NCBI RefSeq assembly: GCF_016863195.1
Contig: NZ_BOOK01000001.1
Coordinates: forward strand, 248,001 to 312,000
Reading direction: 5' to 3'
DNA length: 64,000 nt
DNA from: Paraplanobispora takensis
Lineage (GTDB): Bacteria; Actinomycetota; Actinomycetes; Streptosporangiales; Streptosporangiaceae
A model generated the notes under the pieces. That model worked only from the letters and a program-made list of their open reading frames with translations, did no database searches and was not told where the DNA came from. Within the stretch, counting starts at the first letter, position 1. Each line of letters starts with the position of its first letter. Below are positions 31,649 through 41,330 of this stretch, one piece after another. A program made the translations under genes and the position numbers.

Positions 31649-31903
31649 ATGGCATATCCAGAAGTTGTAGTGGATTCCCGTCGCGACGACAGTCTTCCAG
31701 GCGCGCGGGAGGTCGGCCTGAGCAACGACGATCTGGTCCTCCTGGCGGAGCTCGCCAAGGGGGTCACCGTCGACAGGGTGGGGCGCCGTCTGGACATCAG
31801 CGGGCGCACCGTCCGGCGCAGGCTCCGTGGCATCTGCGACCGCATTGGAGTGGCTACGGCGATCGAGGCCGTGGCCTGGGCGGCACGCCGCCGACTGATC
31901 TGA
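31649..31903 (+). CDS. small LuxR-type helix-turn-helix protein
   Basis: An 84-residue protein that is little more than a LuxR/GerE-type DNA-binding domain: LSNDDLVLLAELAKGVTVDRVGRRL, then the recognition helix SGRTVRRRLRGICDRIGV and the closing helix ATAIEAVAWAARRRLI. It has no receiver or ligand domain. A GGGGAGGATC ribosome site precedes ATG 31649. Similar single-domain regulators occur near lysS in other actinomycetes, possibly linked to development, but no target is known. Confidence 0.8.
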   Translation: MAYPEVVVDSRRDDSLPGAREVGLSNDDLVLLAELAKGVTVDRVGRRLDISGRTVRRRLRGICDRIGVATAIEAVAWAARRRLI

Positions 31904-32025
31904 TCACTACCGACTTCTGGGCCCAGACCCCGCCCGCCGGTTCCACCCGTCATTCCGCCATGCCCGGATCCGGGCGCGCGGCGACGCGGTACGGCCCGCG
32001 CGGCTCAAGGACGCCCGCGCCGCTC

Positions 32026-33069
32026 TCAGTTCGCGATCCGCACGCCTCCGGCGAACGGCCGCCTCTCGATCGAGGCGATGTGGATGACGTCGCCGGTCCG
32101 GGGCGCGTGGACCATCATGCCCGCGCCGATGTAGATCCCGACGTGGTGCAGGTCGCTGTAGAAGAACACCAGGTCACCGGGGCGCAGCTCGCTCTTGGAG
32201 ATGTGGGTGCCCGCGGTCCACTGGTCGCCGGTGTAGTGGGGCAGGCTGATGCCGACCTTCTGGTAGGCCCACATGACCAGGCCGGAGCAGTCGAAGCCGT
32301 TGGGCCCCTCGGCGCCCCAGACGTACGGCTTGAGCTGCTGGGTGAGCGCCCAGCGGGCCGCCTGGGCGGCCTTGCCGCTGCCGATGATCGGCACGTCGAT
32401 CTTCACGCGCCGGCCGCCGGAGGCCTTCTCGCGCACCTCGCGGAACAGGCTGCTCTCGACCCTGGAGACCAGCCGCTCGATCTTGACGCGCTTGTCGCCG
32501 ATCTCCTTCAGCAGCTCCTTGACCTCGGCGGTGCGGGCCTTGGCGCTGTCCTTGGCCCGCTCGGCGGCCTTGATCGCCCGGCTGACCAGGGCGACCTCCT
32601 CGCTCTGCCGCTGCTGGAGGGCGTAGGCGGTGGTGGCCTGGTCGAGGAAGGAGTCGGGATCGCTGGAGGTGGCGAAGGCCAGGCCGGTCCCCAGACCGCC
32701 GGACATGTAGTTGCTCTGCGCCAGCAGGCTGGCCTTGTGCCGCCGCTCGGCCAGCTCGGCCTCACTGGAGGACAGGGTCTTCCTGGCGGCCTCGGAGGCG
32801 CGCTCGGCCTGCTTGAGCTTGACCCGCTCGCCGTTGTACTGCTCGGTGAGCTGGGCGATCTCCGTGTGGAGCTTCTCGGCCTGCTTGGCGAGCTGCTGGA
32901 GGCTGGGCTCGGGATCGGCGGTGGCGGCGCCCAGAGGAGTGAGGACGGTCAGGGATGCGAAGACGGCTCCGATGACCAGGATCCGGCGGGAGATCCCGCC
33001 CGGGACGCGTTCTCGGCCGCGGGCGCGCTTGCCCGCGTGCTTTCCCCTGCGACCGCGCGTGCGCTTCAC
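32026..33069 (-). CDS. secreted NlpC/P60 endopeptidase under a c-di-AMP riboswitch
   Basis: A 347-residue cell-wall hydrolase. It has a very basic N-terminus followed by a hydrophobic export signal (about 29-50), a coiled coil (about 53-200), a linker and a C-terminal NlpC/P60 domain with C261 (FDCSGL), H309 (HVGIYIG) and H321 (HAPRTG). It should cleave peptidoglycan stem peptides during growth or spore germination. GTG 33069 was chosen because GGAG lies seven bases upstream; a TTG one codon earlier is too close. The c-di-AMP riboswitch upstream ties its expression to the product of disA at 44854-45939. Confidence 0.93.
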   Translation of the reverse strand: MKRTRGRRGKHAGKRARGRERVPGGISRRILVIGAVFASLTVLTPLGAATADPEPSLQQLAKQAEKLHTEIAQLTEQYNGERVKLKQAERASEAARKTLSSSEAELAERRHKASLLAQSNYMSGGLGTGLAFATSSDPDSFLDQATTAYALQQRQSEEVALVSRAIKAAERAKDSAKARTAEVKELLKEIGDKRVKIERLVSRVESSLFREVREKASGGRRVKIDVPIIGSGKAAQAARWALTQQLKPYVWGAEGPNGFDCSGLVMWAYQKVGISLPHYTGDQWTAGTHISKSELRPGDLVFFYSDLHHVGIYIGAGMMVHAPRTGDVIHIASIERRPFAGGVRIAN

Positions 33070-33087
33070 CAACGAGCTCCTCTCCTC

Positions 33088-33225
33088 TGCCGCCTACCGG
33101 GTTAGCTGACGGGTTCGGGCCGGGAGACAGCCCTACCGCGGATGCGCCGCGCATCACGGATTCACCCCGGAGGTTGGGTCCCCGGTTCCCCAGGTTCGGA
33201 GATTCGGCGAGCCGGCCCTCGTTAC
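33088..33225 (-). promoter_or_regulatory. c-di-AMP riboswitch (ydaO-yuaA class)
   Basis: The minus-strand leader carries the conserved blocks of the ydaO class in order: CTCGCCGAATC, GAACCTGGGGAACCGGGG, ACCCAACC, GGGGTGAATCC, a variable hairpin, GGTAGGGCTGTCTCCC, CCGAACCCGTCAGCTAACC and GGTAGGCGG. The last block ends 19 bases before the start codon, next to the ribosome site. In streptomycetes this class is an OFF switch for cell-wall hydrolases such as RpfA and NlpC/P60 proteins. Recognition is by remembered consensus; the match covers all main blocks. Ends are approximate. Confidence 0.93.
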
Positions 33226-33244
33226 AGGCCGACACCGAGGCTGG

Positions 33245-33274
33245 ACATTAGTGCAATAGGAGGTTCGTGCTCAA
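33245..33274 (-). promoter_or_regulatory. promoter for the riboswitch/NlpC transcript
   Basis: On the minus strand TTGAGC (33269-33274) and TAATGT (33245-33250) are 18 bases apart. The predicted start is about 10 bases before the first riboswitch block. Confidence 0.65.
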
Positions 33275-33555
33275 CCAGAACTGCCAACTCGGTAGAGGTT
33301 TCACAACCGGAAGATCACGGACAGATCTCACGAAGCGATGATCAACATGTGCATTGTCCTGCTTCTATATGAATTTTTGTGACCTGCCGGGAAGGTCGCC
33401 GCAGGTCCCGGGCCGCAGTGGCGTCACATCCCTTCTTTCTGGACGTCACGGACATGCCGTGATCGGGCGCGTACGGTCAGTCACCCGATGTCCCCGGGTC
33501 CCGGGTTAAGGATGAGCCGTAATGGACTGGCGTGGAGGACGTACGCTGGGCGGTT
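33275..33555. other. divergent intergenic region between NlpC and argA-type gene
   Basis: No gene is supported. It is locally AT-rich around 33350-33380 and contains a short inverted repeat TCACGG-ACATG-CCGTGA at 33446-33462 that could bind a regulator of the acetyltransferase gene. Confidence 0.45.
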
Positions 33556-34128
33556 ATGGAGCAGGTAGCCGAATACACCCCCCCGCCGGCGGGCGCGGTC
33601 ACGGTCCGGCGCGCCCGGACCCCGGACGTGCGCGCGATCCGGCGTCTCGTCGACACCTACGCCGGGGCGGGCCCGCGCCTGCTGGAGAAGGCCACCGTCA
33701 CGTTGTACGAGGACGTCCAGGAGTTCTGGGTCGCCGAATACGACGGCAGGGTCGTCGGCTGCGGGGCGCTGCACGTGCTCTGGGAGGATCTCGCCGAGAT
33801 CCGCACGGTCGCCGTCGACCCCTCCATCCGGCGCATGGGCATCGGCCACAGAATCGTCTCCGCGCTCATCGGTACGGCCCGCGAGCTGGGCCTGCGCCGT
33901 GTTTTCTGCCTGACCTTCGAAGTCGCCTTCTTCGCCTCCCACGGATTCCGCGAGATCCGGGGCACGCCCGTCTCCCCCGAGGTCTACGCGGAGCTTCTCG
34001 CCTCCTACGATGAAGGTGTCGCCGAGTTCCTCGACCTGGAGCACGTGAAGCCGAATACCTTGGGAAACACCCGCATGCTGCTCCATCTCGGAGACAATGA
34101 CCCGGGCGTAGATCCCCGGGAAAGGTGA
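33556..34128 (+). CDS. argA: amino-acid N-acetyltransferase (short ArgA/NAGS type)
   Basis: A GNAT-fold enzyme of about 190 residues. It matches the short actinobacterial N-acetylglutamate synthase: TVRRARTPDVRAIRRLVD, ATVTLYEDVQEFWVAE, GCGALHVLWEDLAEIRTVAVDP, the acetyl-CoA loop RRMGIGHRIV, and VKPNTLGNTRMLLHL at the end. It would supply N-acetylglutamate for arginine synthesis; argG lies 9 kb downstream. The start is ATG 33556 (TACGCT eight bases upstream, leaderless pattern) or GTG 33532; no Shine-Dalgarno decides between them. Confidence 0.85.
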   Translation: MEQVAEYTPPPAGAVTVRRARTPDVRAIRRLVDTYAGAGPRLLEKATVTLYEDVQEFWVAEYDGRVVGCGALHVLWEDLAEIRTVAVDPSIRRMGIGHRIVSALIGTARELGLRRVFCLTFEVAFFASHGFREIRGTPVSPEVYAELLASYDEGVAEFLDLEHVKPNTLGNTRMLLHLGDNDPGVDPRER

Positions 34129-34213
34129 CTGTTGTTACCTATATCGATACCTTGTGCTGCAGCAAGCATGTGTCTGACATATGCCACATGCCCAGTCGAA
34201 GTGAGGTGACGCG

Positions 34214-35473
34214 GTGAGCACCGGACAGCCGCCGTATCCGCAGGATGATCCCGACCGCGATCGCACACCGTCGGGGCAGCCGGAATACGGACAGCAGAAC
34301 ACAGGTCGGGGGCAGAGCGGACTCGACCCCGACGTGACGATCGTCGGATACCGGTCGGAGAACACCGGCCCCGGGCAGGCCCAGCCCGGTTACGGCCAGC
34401 AGCAGGGTTACGGCCAGCAGCAGGACTACGGGCAGCAGGGTTACGGTCAGCAGGCCTCCCAGCCCGGTTACGGTCAGCAGCAGGGTTACGGCCAGCAGTC
34501 CTCGCAGCCGGGCTACGGCCAGCAGCAGGACTACGGTCAGCAGCAGGACTACGGTCAGCAGGGCAGCACGGGCTCCTACGGCCAGCAGCCCGGCTATGGC
34601 CAGCAGGCTTCCCAGCCCGGTTACGGCCAGCAGCAGAGCTACGGGCAGCAGTCCTCGCAGCCGGGCTACGGCCAGCAGCAGGACTACGGCCAGCAGGGCT
34701 ATGGCCAGCAGGCTTCCCAGCCCGGTTACGGCCAGCAGCAGAGCTACGGTCAGCAGGGTTACGGCCAGCAGTCCGCTCAGCCCGGCTACGGGCAGCAGCC
34801 CGGCTACGGCCAGCAGTCCGCTCAGCCCGGTTACGGCCAGCAGCAGGACTACGGGCAGCAGGGTTACGGTCAGCAGCAGGGCTACGGTCAGCCGTCCGCC
34901 TACGGGCAGCAGGCCCCGTCCTACGGCCAGGGCTACGCCCCGCAGGGCGCCATGCCCTCGGGCGTCCCGGCTCCGCTCGCGGAGTGGTGGCAGCGCCTGC
35001 TGGCGCGGCTCATCGACGGAATCATCCTGGCGATCCCGCTGATCATCCTGACCTTCGCGCTGACGGCCATGCTCGTGTCGGCCCCCAGCTACAACTTCGA
35101 CACCGGCGTCATCAACGAGGGCAGCGGGCTCACCCTCGCCTCGATCCTCATCGCCGCGATCGCCGGTCTGGTCTGGTTCGCCTACGAGTTCTTCATGCTC
35201 AAGCAGAATGGCCAGACCGTCGGCAAGATGGTCATGGGCATCAAGGTGATCCAGCTCGGGAGCTCCTCGACCGCCGGCGGTCTTCCGAGCGACTCGTCCC
35301 TGAAGCGGGCGGGCGTGATGTACGGCCCGCAGATCCTGCGCGGCATCCCGTTCGTCGGGTGGATCTTCAGCCTCTTCAGCCTGATCAACGTTCTCTGGCT
35401 GCTGTGGGACAAGCCCTACCAGCAGGCCCTGCACGACAAGGCCGCCTCGACCGTGGTCGTCAAGATCAAGTAG
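34214..35473 (+). CDS. RDD-family membrane protein with FUS-like YGQQ repeat domain
   Basis: The 419-residue protein has two parts. Residues about 59-233 are a low-complexity stretch built from GYGQQ, DYGQQ and SYGQQ units separated by SQP/AQP; 26 YGQQ tetrads occur in the protein. Residues about 254-419 are an RDD domain with [16 protein letters not shown], three to four membrane helices and the family ending [16 protein letters not shown] proteins are small membrane proteins, some with Na+/H+ antiport activity. The cytoplasmic tail resembles prion-like domains of human FUS in composition, so it may self-associate. GTG 34214 follows AGGTG. A terminator follows. Confidence 0.9.
   Translation: MSTGQPPYPQDDPDRDRTPSGQPEYGQQNTGRGQSGLDPDVTIVGYRSENTGPGQAQPGYGQQQGYGQQQDYGQQGYGQQASQPGYGQQQGYGQQSSQPGYGQQQDYGQQQDYGQQGSTGSYGQQPGYGQQASQPGYGQQQSYGQQSSQPGYGQQQDYGQQGYGQQASQPGYGQQQSYGQQGYGQQSAQPGYGQQPGYGQQSAQPGYGQQQDYGQQGYGQQQGYGQPSAYGQQAPSYGQGYAPQGAMPSGVPAPLAEWWQRLLARLIDGIILAIPLIILTFALTAMLVSAPSYNFDTGVINEGSGLTLASILIAAIAGLVWFAYEFFMLKQNGQTVGKMVMGIKVIQLGSSSTAGGLPSDSSLKRAGVMYGPQILRGIPFVGWIFSLFSLINVLWLLWDKPYQQALHDKAASTVVVKIK
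34388..34912 (+). repeat. coding repeat encoding (G/D/S)YGQQ units
   Basis: The DNA repeats the 15-base pattern for (G/D/S)YGQQ, with SQP or AQP linkers, about 25 times. Codons vary (TAC constant, GGC/GGT/GGG for Gly, CAG for Gln), so the amino acids, not just the DNA, have been kept. Copy number is probably variable between strains. Confidence 0.9.
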
Positions 35474-35497
35474 TTCTCTGACAGTTCCCTGATTGTC

Positions 35498-35530
35498 GGG
35501 GCCGGCGGGATGAACCGCCGGCCCCGCTTT
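35498..35530 (+). terminator. terminator after the YGQQ-RDD gene
   Basis: GGGGCCGGCGG (35498-35508) pairs perfectly with CCGCCGGCCCC (35515-35525) around GATGAA, followed by GCTTT. It starts 24 bases after the stop codon. Confidence 0.85.
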
Positions 35531-35683
35531 CATGCGCGGGCCGATCCGTGGAAGGCGCGTTCGGGGATCCGTGCGAAGTCCCGCGCGCCCGTGTTCACAA
35601 GCCCGGAAAAACGGTGTGGAGTAACGTCTCGCGGGTAGACGCCGGGGAAGGGCAAACCCATTCGCTCCGGCGAGAGGAGCGCC

Positions 35684-36268
35684 ATGGACCTTCCCCGGCG
35701 CCCCGGTGAGAAGAATCATCCCGCATCCGCGCCCCTCGCGCCCGTCGGCTCCTATCCGGTCCCAATAGACGTCTCTGTGCCGCCGGGAGTTCCCGTGCCC
35801 CGGGCCGAATGGTGGGAGCGTTTGGTCGCCCGCCTCATCGACGGCGCCCTCTTCGTCGCGCTCTACTGGATTCTGTCGTTCGCGTTCTACCCCGTCTTCG
35901 CTCCCGCGGGTGAAGTGCGCCCGGCCGATCCCCGGCTGCTGCCGGGGTTGTTCGCCGGCCTGGTGGCCTTTGGCGCTTATACGCTCTATGACTATGCGCT
36001 GCACGCCGGGAGCGGCCGTACTCTCGGTAAGAAAGCGATGGGGATCCGCCTGGTTCCGTACGGCGGCGGCGTGCCGTGGCTCGTCGGCCTGGCGAAGAGA
36101 TCCGTTGTCTTCCCCGGTGTTCTCCTGGTCGAGGGCATTCCCGTGCTGAACGTGGCGATGGCCGTCTTCGGCTTCGTCGTGGGCCTGTCCATCCTGCTCG
36201 ACAAGCCTCTTCAGCGGGGGTTGCACGACAAGGCGGCGGGCAGTGTCGTGGTCAAGGACCTGCGATGA
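35684..36268 (+). CDS. RDD-family membrane protein
   Basis: A 194-residue paralogue of the upstream RDD protein without the repeat tail. It shows the RDD signature PRAEWWERLVARLIDGALFVALYW, three to four hydrophobic helices, a GRTLGKKAMGIRLVP loop and the ending LQRGLHDKAAGSVVV. A short Pro-rich N-terminus replaces the repeats. GAGAGGAG precedes ATG 35684. Function unknown; the tandem placement suggests duplication followed by growth of the repeat in the first copy. Confidence 0.9.
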   Translation: MDLPRRPGEKNHPASAPLAPVGSYPVPIDVSVPPGVPVPRAEWWERLVARLIDGALFVALYWILSFAFYPVFAPAGEVRPADPRLLPGLFAGLVAFGAYTLYDYALHAGSGRTLGKKAMGIRLVPYGGGVPWLVGLAKRSVVFPGVLLVEGIPVLNVAMAVFGFVVGLSILLDKPLQRGLHDKAAGSVVVKDLR

Positions 36269-36534
36269 CATTGATCCCGGGATGATAATGATCATCGCGT
36301 GATCACTATGTCAGCCTTTTCCCAGCCACTTTACGGGGTGCAACGGGTAAGGCGCCTGGAGAGAAGCATTAAGGTGGTTGTGGGCCGGTATGACGACCCT
36401 GTGACGCGCATCGCGCCTGGATGCCGCTATCGTCGTGTGTGAGCGGATACGATCGGGTGGGTGCGCCCCCGGACCGGTCGCCGCGCCCACCGTAATTCAC
36501 TGTTCCGGAATGTCGGCCCGTGCGGAGTGAGGAC
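36269..36534. other. intergenic region with Fur/Zur-like box
   Basis: No gene is seen except a candidate metal-regulator box near its left end (36283-36297). The remaining sequence has no clear terminator and runs into the ribosome site of the 47-residue protein. Confidence 0.45.
36283..36297 (+). promoter_or_regulatory. candidate Fur-family (Zur/Fur) operator
   Basis: TGATAATGATCATCG matches the 7-1-7 Fur-family consensus TGATAAT-N-ATTATCA at 12 of 14 fixed positions and is part of a GATGAT-AATG-ATCATC inverted repeat. It lies 15 bases after the second RDD gene and 240 bases before the next start, so its target is uncertain. Confidence 0.4.
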
Positions 36535-36678
36535 ATGTACGAGGTAATAGCCGCGTTGACTCCGCCCGTCGTCGTGGGCGGAGCTTTTGTGTATGGAGTT
36601 TTCAAGCTCTTCCGCAGTGAGGCGGCAGGTCGCCGCCAGGCGAAACGAATCGATCGGGCCGAGTCCCGGAAGGGTTGA
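36535..36678 (+). CDS. 47-residue single-span membrane protein upstream of lsr2
   Basis: An open frame of 47 codons starts at ATG 36535, with GGAG eight bases and GAGGA four bases upstream. The product begins MYEVIAALTPPVVVGGAF, one hydrophobic helix (about 4-24), and ends in a strongly basic tail (GRRQAKRIDRAESRKG). The codon usage has the high third-position GC bias expected of a gene. It is too short for usual ORF lists. Function unknown; a small membrane anchor or regulator is possible. Confidence rests on ribosome site, composition and clean N-out/C-in topology. Confidence 0.6.
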   Translation: MYEVIAALTPPVVVGGAFVYGVFKLFRSEAAGRRQAKRIDRAESRKG

Positions 36679-36708
36679 CTCGCCCTTCTCTCTGCTTGCC
36701 CTTCACTC

Positions 36709-36738
36709 CGGCTTCCCTCGGCTTCCCTCGGCTTCCCT
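36709..36738. repeat. three tandem CGGCTTCCCT repeats
   Basis: The decamer CGGCTTCCCT occurs three times in a row directly upstream of the lsr2 promoter (36709, 36719, 36729). Confidence 0.85.
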
Positions 36739-36762
36739 GTGAGAATCGCCGAGATCCTGGAA

Positions 36763-36791
36763 TTGCTGCTCAGTCGGCGCAGGTATATGTT
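36763..36791 (+). promoter_or_regulatory. lsr2 promoter
   Basis: TTGCTG (36763-36768) and TATGTT (36786-36791) are 17 bases apart; the leader would be about 35 bases with a ribosome site GAAAGGG before ATG 36833. Confidence 0.6.
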
Positions 36792-36832
36792 TAGCTAGCA
36801 ATGGAACAATGCTCCGTGAAAGGGTTGCATAC

Positions 36833-37168
36833 ATGGCCAAGCAGATCCAGGAGATTCTCATCGACGACCTCGATGGGGGCGAGGCCAATGAGACCGTCGC
36901 CTTCGCGCTTGACGGCACCAGCTATGAGATTGATCTGAGTGACGTAAACGCGAAGAAGCTCCGCGACTCTCTGGCGCCTTTCGTCGGCAGTGCCCGCCGG
37001 GCCGGGGCGCTCGCCGCCCCCCGTCGCCGCCGTGGCGGCGGCACGAGGGCGCTGACCCGTGAGAAGAGTGCCGACATTCGCGCCTGGGCGAAGTCCCACG
37101 GCCTCAACGTGAGCGAGCGCGGTCGAATCGCCTCCAAGATCGTCGAGGAGTACGAGCGGAATCACTGA
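36833..37168 (+). CDS. lsr2: nucleoid-associated protein Lsr2
   Basis: Lsr2 is the actinobacterial H-NS analogue that binds the minor groove of AT-rich DNA, bridges it and silences foreign genes. The N-terminal dimerisation half (AKQIQEILIDDLDGGEANETV split at the usual turn, YEIDLSDVNAKKLRDSL) and the C-terminal DNA-binding half (IRAWAKSHGLNVSERGRIA, with the RGR AT-hook-like core) are complete; a basic RRRRGG linker joins them. ATG 36833 gives 111 residues, the standard size. Located just upstream of clpC, as in related genomes. Confidence 0.96.
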   Translation: MAKQIQEILIDDLDGGEANETVAFALDGTSYEIDLSDVNAKKLRDSLAPFVGSARRAGALAAPRRRRGGGTRALTREKSADIRAWAKSHGLNVSERGRIASKIVEEYERNH

Positions 37169-37211
37169 GCCGTGTCCGGCGAGGCGATCCGCTGATCGTA
37201 ATCGTGCGGTT

Positions 37212-37244
37212 ATGGCGACCACGGTGGGGTCCGGTGGCCGCCAT
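37212..37244 (+). terminator. imperfect hairpin after lsr2
   Basis: ATGGCG (37212-37217) pairs with CGCCAT (37239-37244) and, after one mismatch, CCAC with GTGG, giving a ten-pair imperfect stem 43 bases after the lsr2 stop. Confidence 0.4.
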
Positions 37245-37279
37245 GGCCGCATGATGCGTTTCAGTGGTCGATAAACGTC

Positions 37280-37293
37280 GTTCGCTTGCGGCG
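37280..37293 (+). promoter_or_regulatory. candidate ClgR operator upstream of clpC
   Basis: GTTCGC-TTGCG-GCG fits the ClgR box GTTCGC-N5-GCG described for actinobacterial clp and lon promoters. It is about 165 bases before the clpC start. A weak SigR-like promoter (GGAAC at 37299, 19 bases, GTT at 37323) lies just downstream. Confidence 0.55.
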
Positions 37294-37457
37294 TATCGGG
37301 AACATCGCACCCCCGACAAGTAGTTGGATGGAGCGTGAACGCCCTGCTCTCGGGGAACGTCTTCTGCATAGAGCGGTCGCCGGGTCAGGGCTACCATGCG
37401 GGATGACAGGGCCCGGATATCCCGGATCTGTCTGACCGCTCTGTGAGGAGCGACGAG

Positions 37458-39962
<2,505 letters not shown>

Positions 39963-39988
39963 CATCCGGTAAACCCGGCACAGGGCAA

Positions 39989-40035
39989 AGGCAGACCCCG
40001 CGGTGAGCTCGCTCACCGCGGGGTCTGCCTATTTG
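39989..40035 (+). terminator. intrinsic terminator of clpC
   Basis: A perfect 20-bp stem (39989-40008 with 40011-40030) around a two-base centre is followed by ATTTGTT. It starts 26 bases after the clpC stop and is one of the strongest hairpins in the window. Confidence 0.92.
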
Positions 40036-40348
40036 TTATCCAACGAGGCATCTTCGCCACCAAAGGTAGTACTACACTCTGTAGAGCGAGCTGGACCATG
40101 TCCCGCCGACGGCCCACCGGCCGAGCGCGCGCGACGGGACCGGCCCCGAGATCAGCCCAGCGGCGTACTGAGAAATCAGCTCCGGGAGTGACGCGGAGCA
40201 CGGTGCCCGTACGGGACGCTCTCGGCAGGCCGGGTCGAGCTCCCGGAAGAAGAGGGACTCCCTGCCCATGAGGCCGGGACCGCAGGTGTGGGGCGATCGA
40301 GCCTCCCACGCCGAGTCTCTTACACAGAGAGCACCCTGGAGGCATCGG
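40036..40348. other. leader region before the EboE-like gene
   Basis: No supported gene. It contains overlapping palindromes at 40066-40084 that look like an operator, and one 57-codon basic frame (40098-40271) without ribosome site or family resemblance. Confidence 0.4.
40066..40084 (+). promoter_or_regulatory. overlapping palindromes, BlaI/MecI-like operator candidate
   Basis: GTAGTACTAC (40066-40075) is a perfect palindrome and overlaps a second inverted repeat CTACA-CTC-TGTAG (40072-40084). The sequence TACTACA..TGTAG resembles BlaI-family sites, though the spacer is three bases instead of two. No blaI gene is in the window. Confidence 0.4.
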
Positions 40349-41299
40349 ATGCGCTTGCGGCACGAGGACGGGACGCTCGTTCACCTCGCCTACAACGCGG
40401 GCGTGCATCCCGCCGAGGACCTGGAGAACCTGATCGCGCACCTGACCCGCTACGCGGTCCCGGTGCGCAAGCGCCTGGGCGTGGAGCGGATGGGGATCGG
40501 CCTGTGGCTGTCCCCGGCCGTCGCCGACCATCTCACCGCCGACCGGATCGAGCTGGTACGCCTGCGCCGCTCCCTGGAGGAGCGCGGCCTGGAGGTCGTC
40601 AGCCTCAACGGCACCGGCGGGCGCAACCAGGAGGCGCCCGGCCCCGACTGGGCCAAGCCCGAGCGCTACCGCTACACGATGGCGCTGGCCAAGATCCTCG
40701 CCTTCCTCCTGCCGGAGGACGTGCGCTTCGGCAGCATCTCCACCATCCCCATCGGCTGGCGCCGCGACTGGCCCGCCGATCTGCACGCCATCGCCTCGCG
40801 CCGGCTGGAGAGACTCTCGCGTGAGCTGCGCGGCCTGTACAGCGTGACCGGAAAGACGATCAGGGTGGGCTTCGAGCCCTGGCCCGGCTGCGTCCTGGAG
40901 ACCACCGAGCAGGCCTTGGCGCGGGTCTGCGACATCGACTCCGAGCACCTGGGGGTCTGCCTGGACGCCTGCCATCTCGCCGGAGGCGCCGAGGAGCCCG
41001 GAGCGGCCCTGCGCGGCCTGGCCGCCGCGGGGGCGCCGGTGGTCAAGCTCGGCCACGTCCACAACCACGTGGGCGAGGTCCGCCACGAGCTGCCGAGCAC
41101 CCGATCGGTCCTGGAGGACACCCTGACCGCGATGCTCTCCGGCGCGGTGAACGGCACCGCCCACATCGAGGTCGAGACCCACAACCTGGCCGTGCCGCAG
41201 CGCGCCAAGGGGCCGGGCGCGCTGGTCAGCGCGCTGGCCGAGGAGCTCGACTGGGCCCGCACCAACCTCACCGCCCTCGGCCTGCGCCTGGCCGCCTGA
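40349..41299 (+). CDS. EboE-like TIM-barrel protein
   Basis: The 316-residue protein looks like a xylose-isomerase-type TIM barrel and resembles EboE, one of the proteins of the ebo metabolite-traffic cluster: HLAYNAGVHPAEDLENLIAHL near the start, VSLNGTGGRN, GFEPWPGCVLETTEQ, CLDACHLAGG and HIEVETHNL with candidate metal ligands. The other ebo genes (eboA-D, F) are not next to it, so it is an orphan here. GGAGG lies six bases before ATG 40349, which decides the start. Reaction unknown. It converges with mutY. Confidence 0.75.
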   Translation: MRLRHEDGTLVHLAYNAGVHPAEDLENLIAHLTRYAVPVRKRLGVERMGIGLWLSPAVADHLTADRIELVRLRRSLEERGLEVVSLNGTGGRNQEAPGPDWAKPERYRYTMALAKILAFLLPEDVRFGSISTIPIGWRRDWPADLHAIASRRLERLSRELRGLYSVTGKTIRVGFEPWPGCVLETTEQALARVCDIDSEHLGVCLDACHLAGGAEEPGAALRGLAAAGAPVVKLGHVHNHVGEVRHELPSTRSVLEDTLTAMLSGAVNGTAHIEVETHNLAVPQRAKGPGALVSALAEELDWARTNLTALGLRLAA

Positions 41300-41330
41300 G
41301 CCGCGCCCGCTGCGGGCGGCCGCGCCCGCC

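Noticed and set aside
34388-34912. possible CRISPR or minisatellite outside genes
   Set aside because: The repeat is in frame and encodes a regular peptide; there are no spacers.
34139-36295. 718-codon minus-strand frame with Leu/Val repeats
   Set aside because: Antisense of the YGQQ repeat (CTG and GTA codons from CAG and TAC); not a real protein.
40098-40271. 57-codon basic frame before the EboE-like gene
   Set aside because: No ribosome site, Arg/Pro-rich composition typical of random frames in GC-rich DNA.
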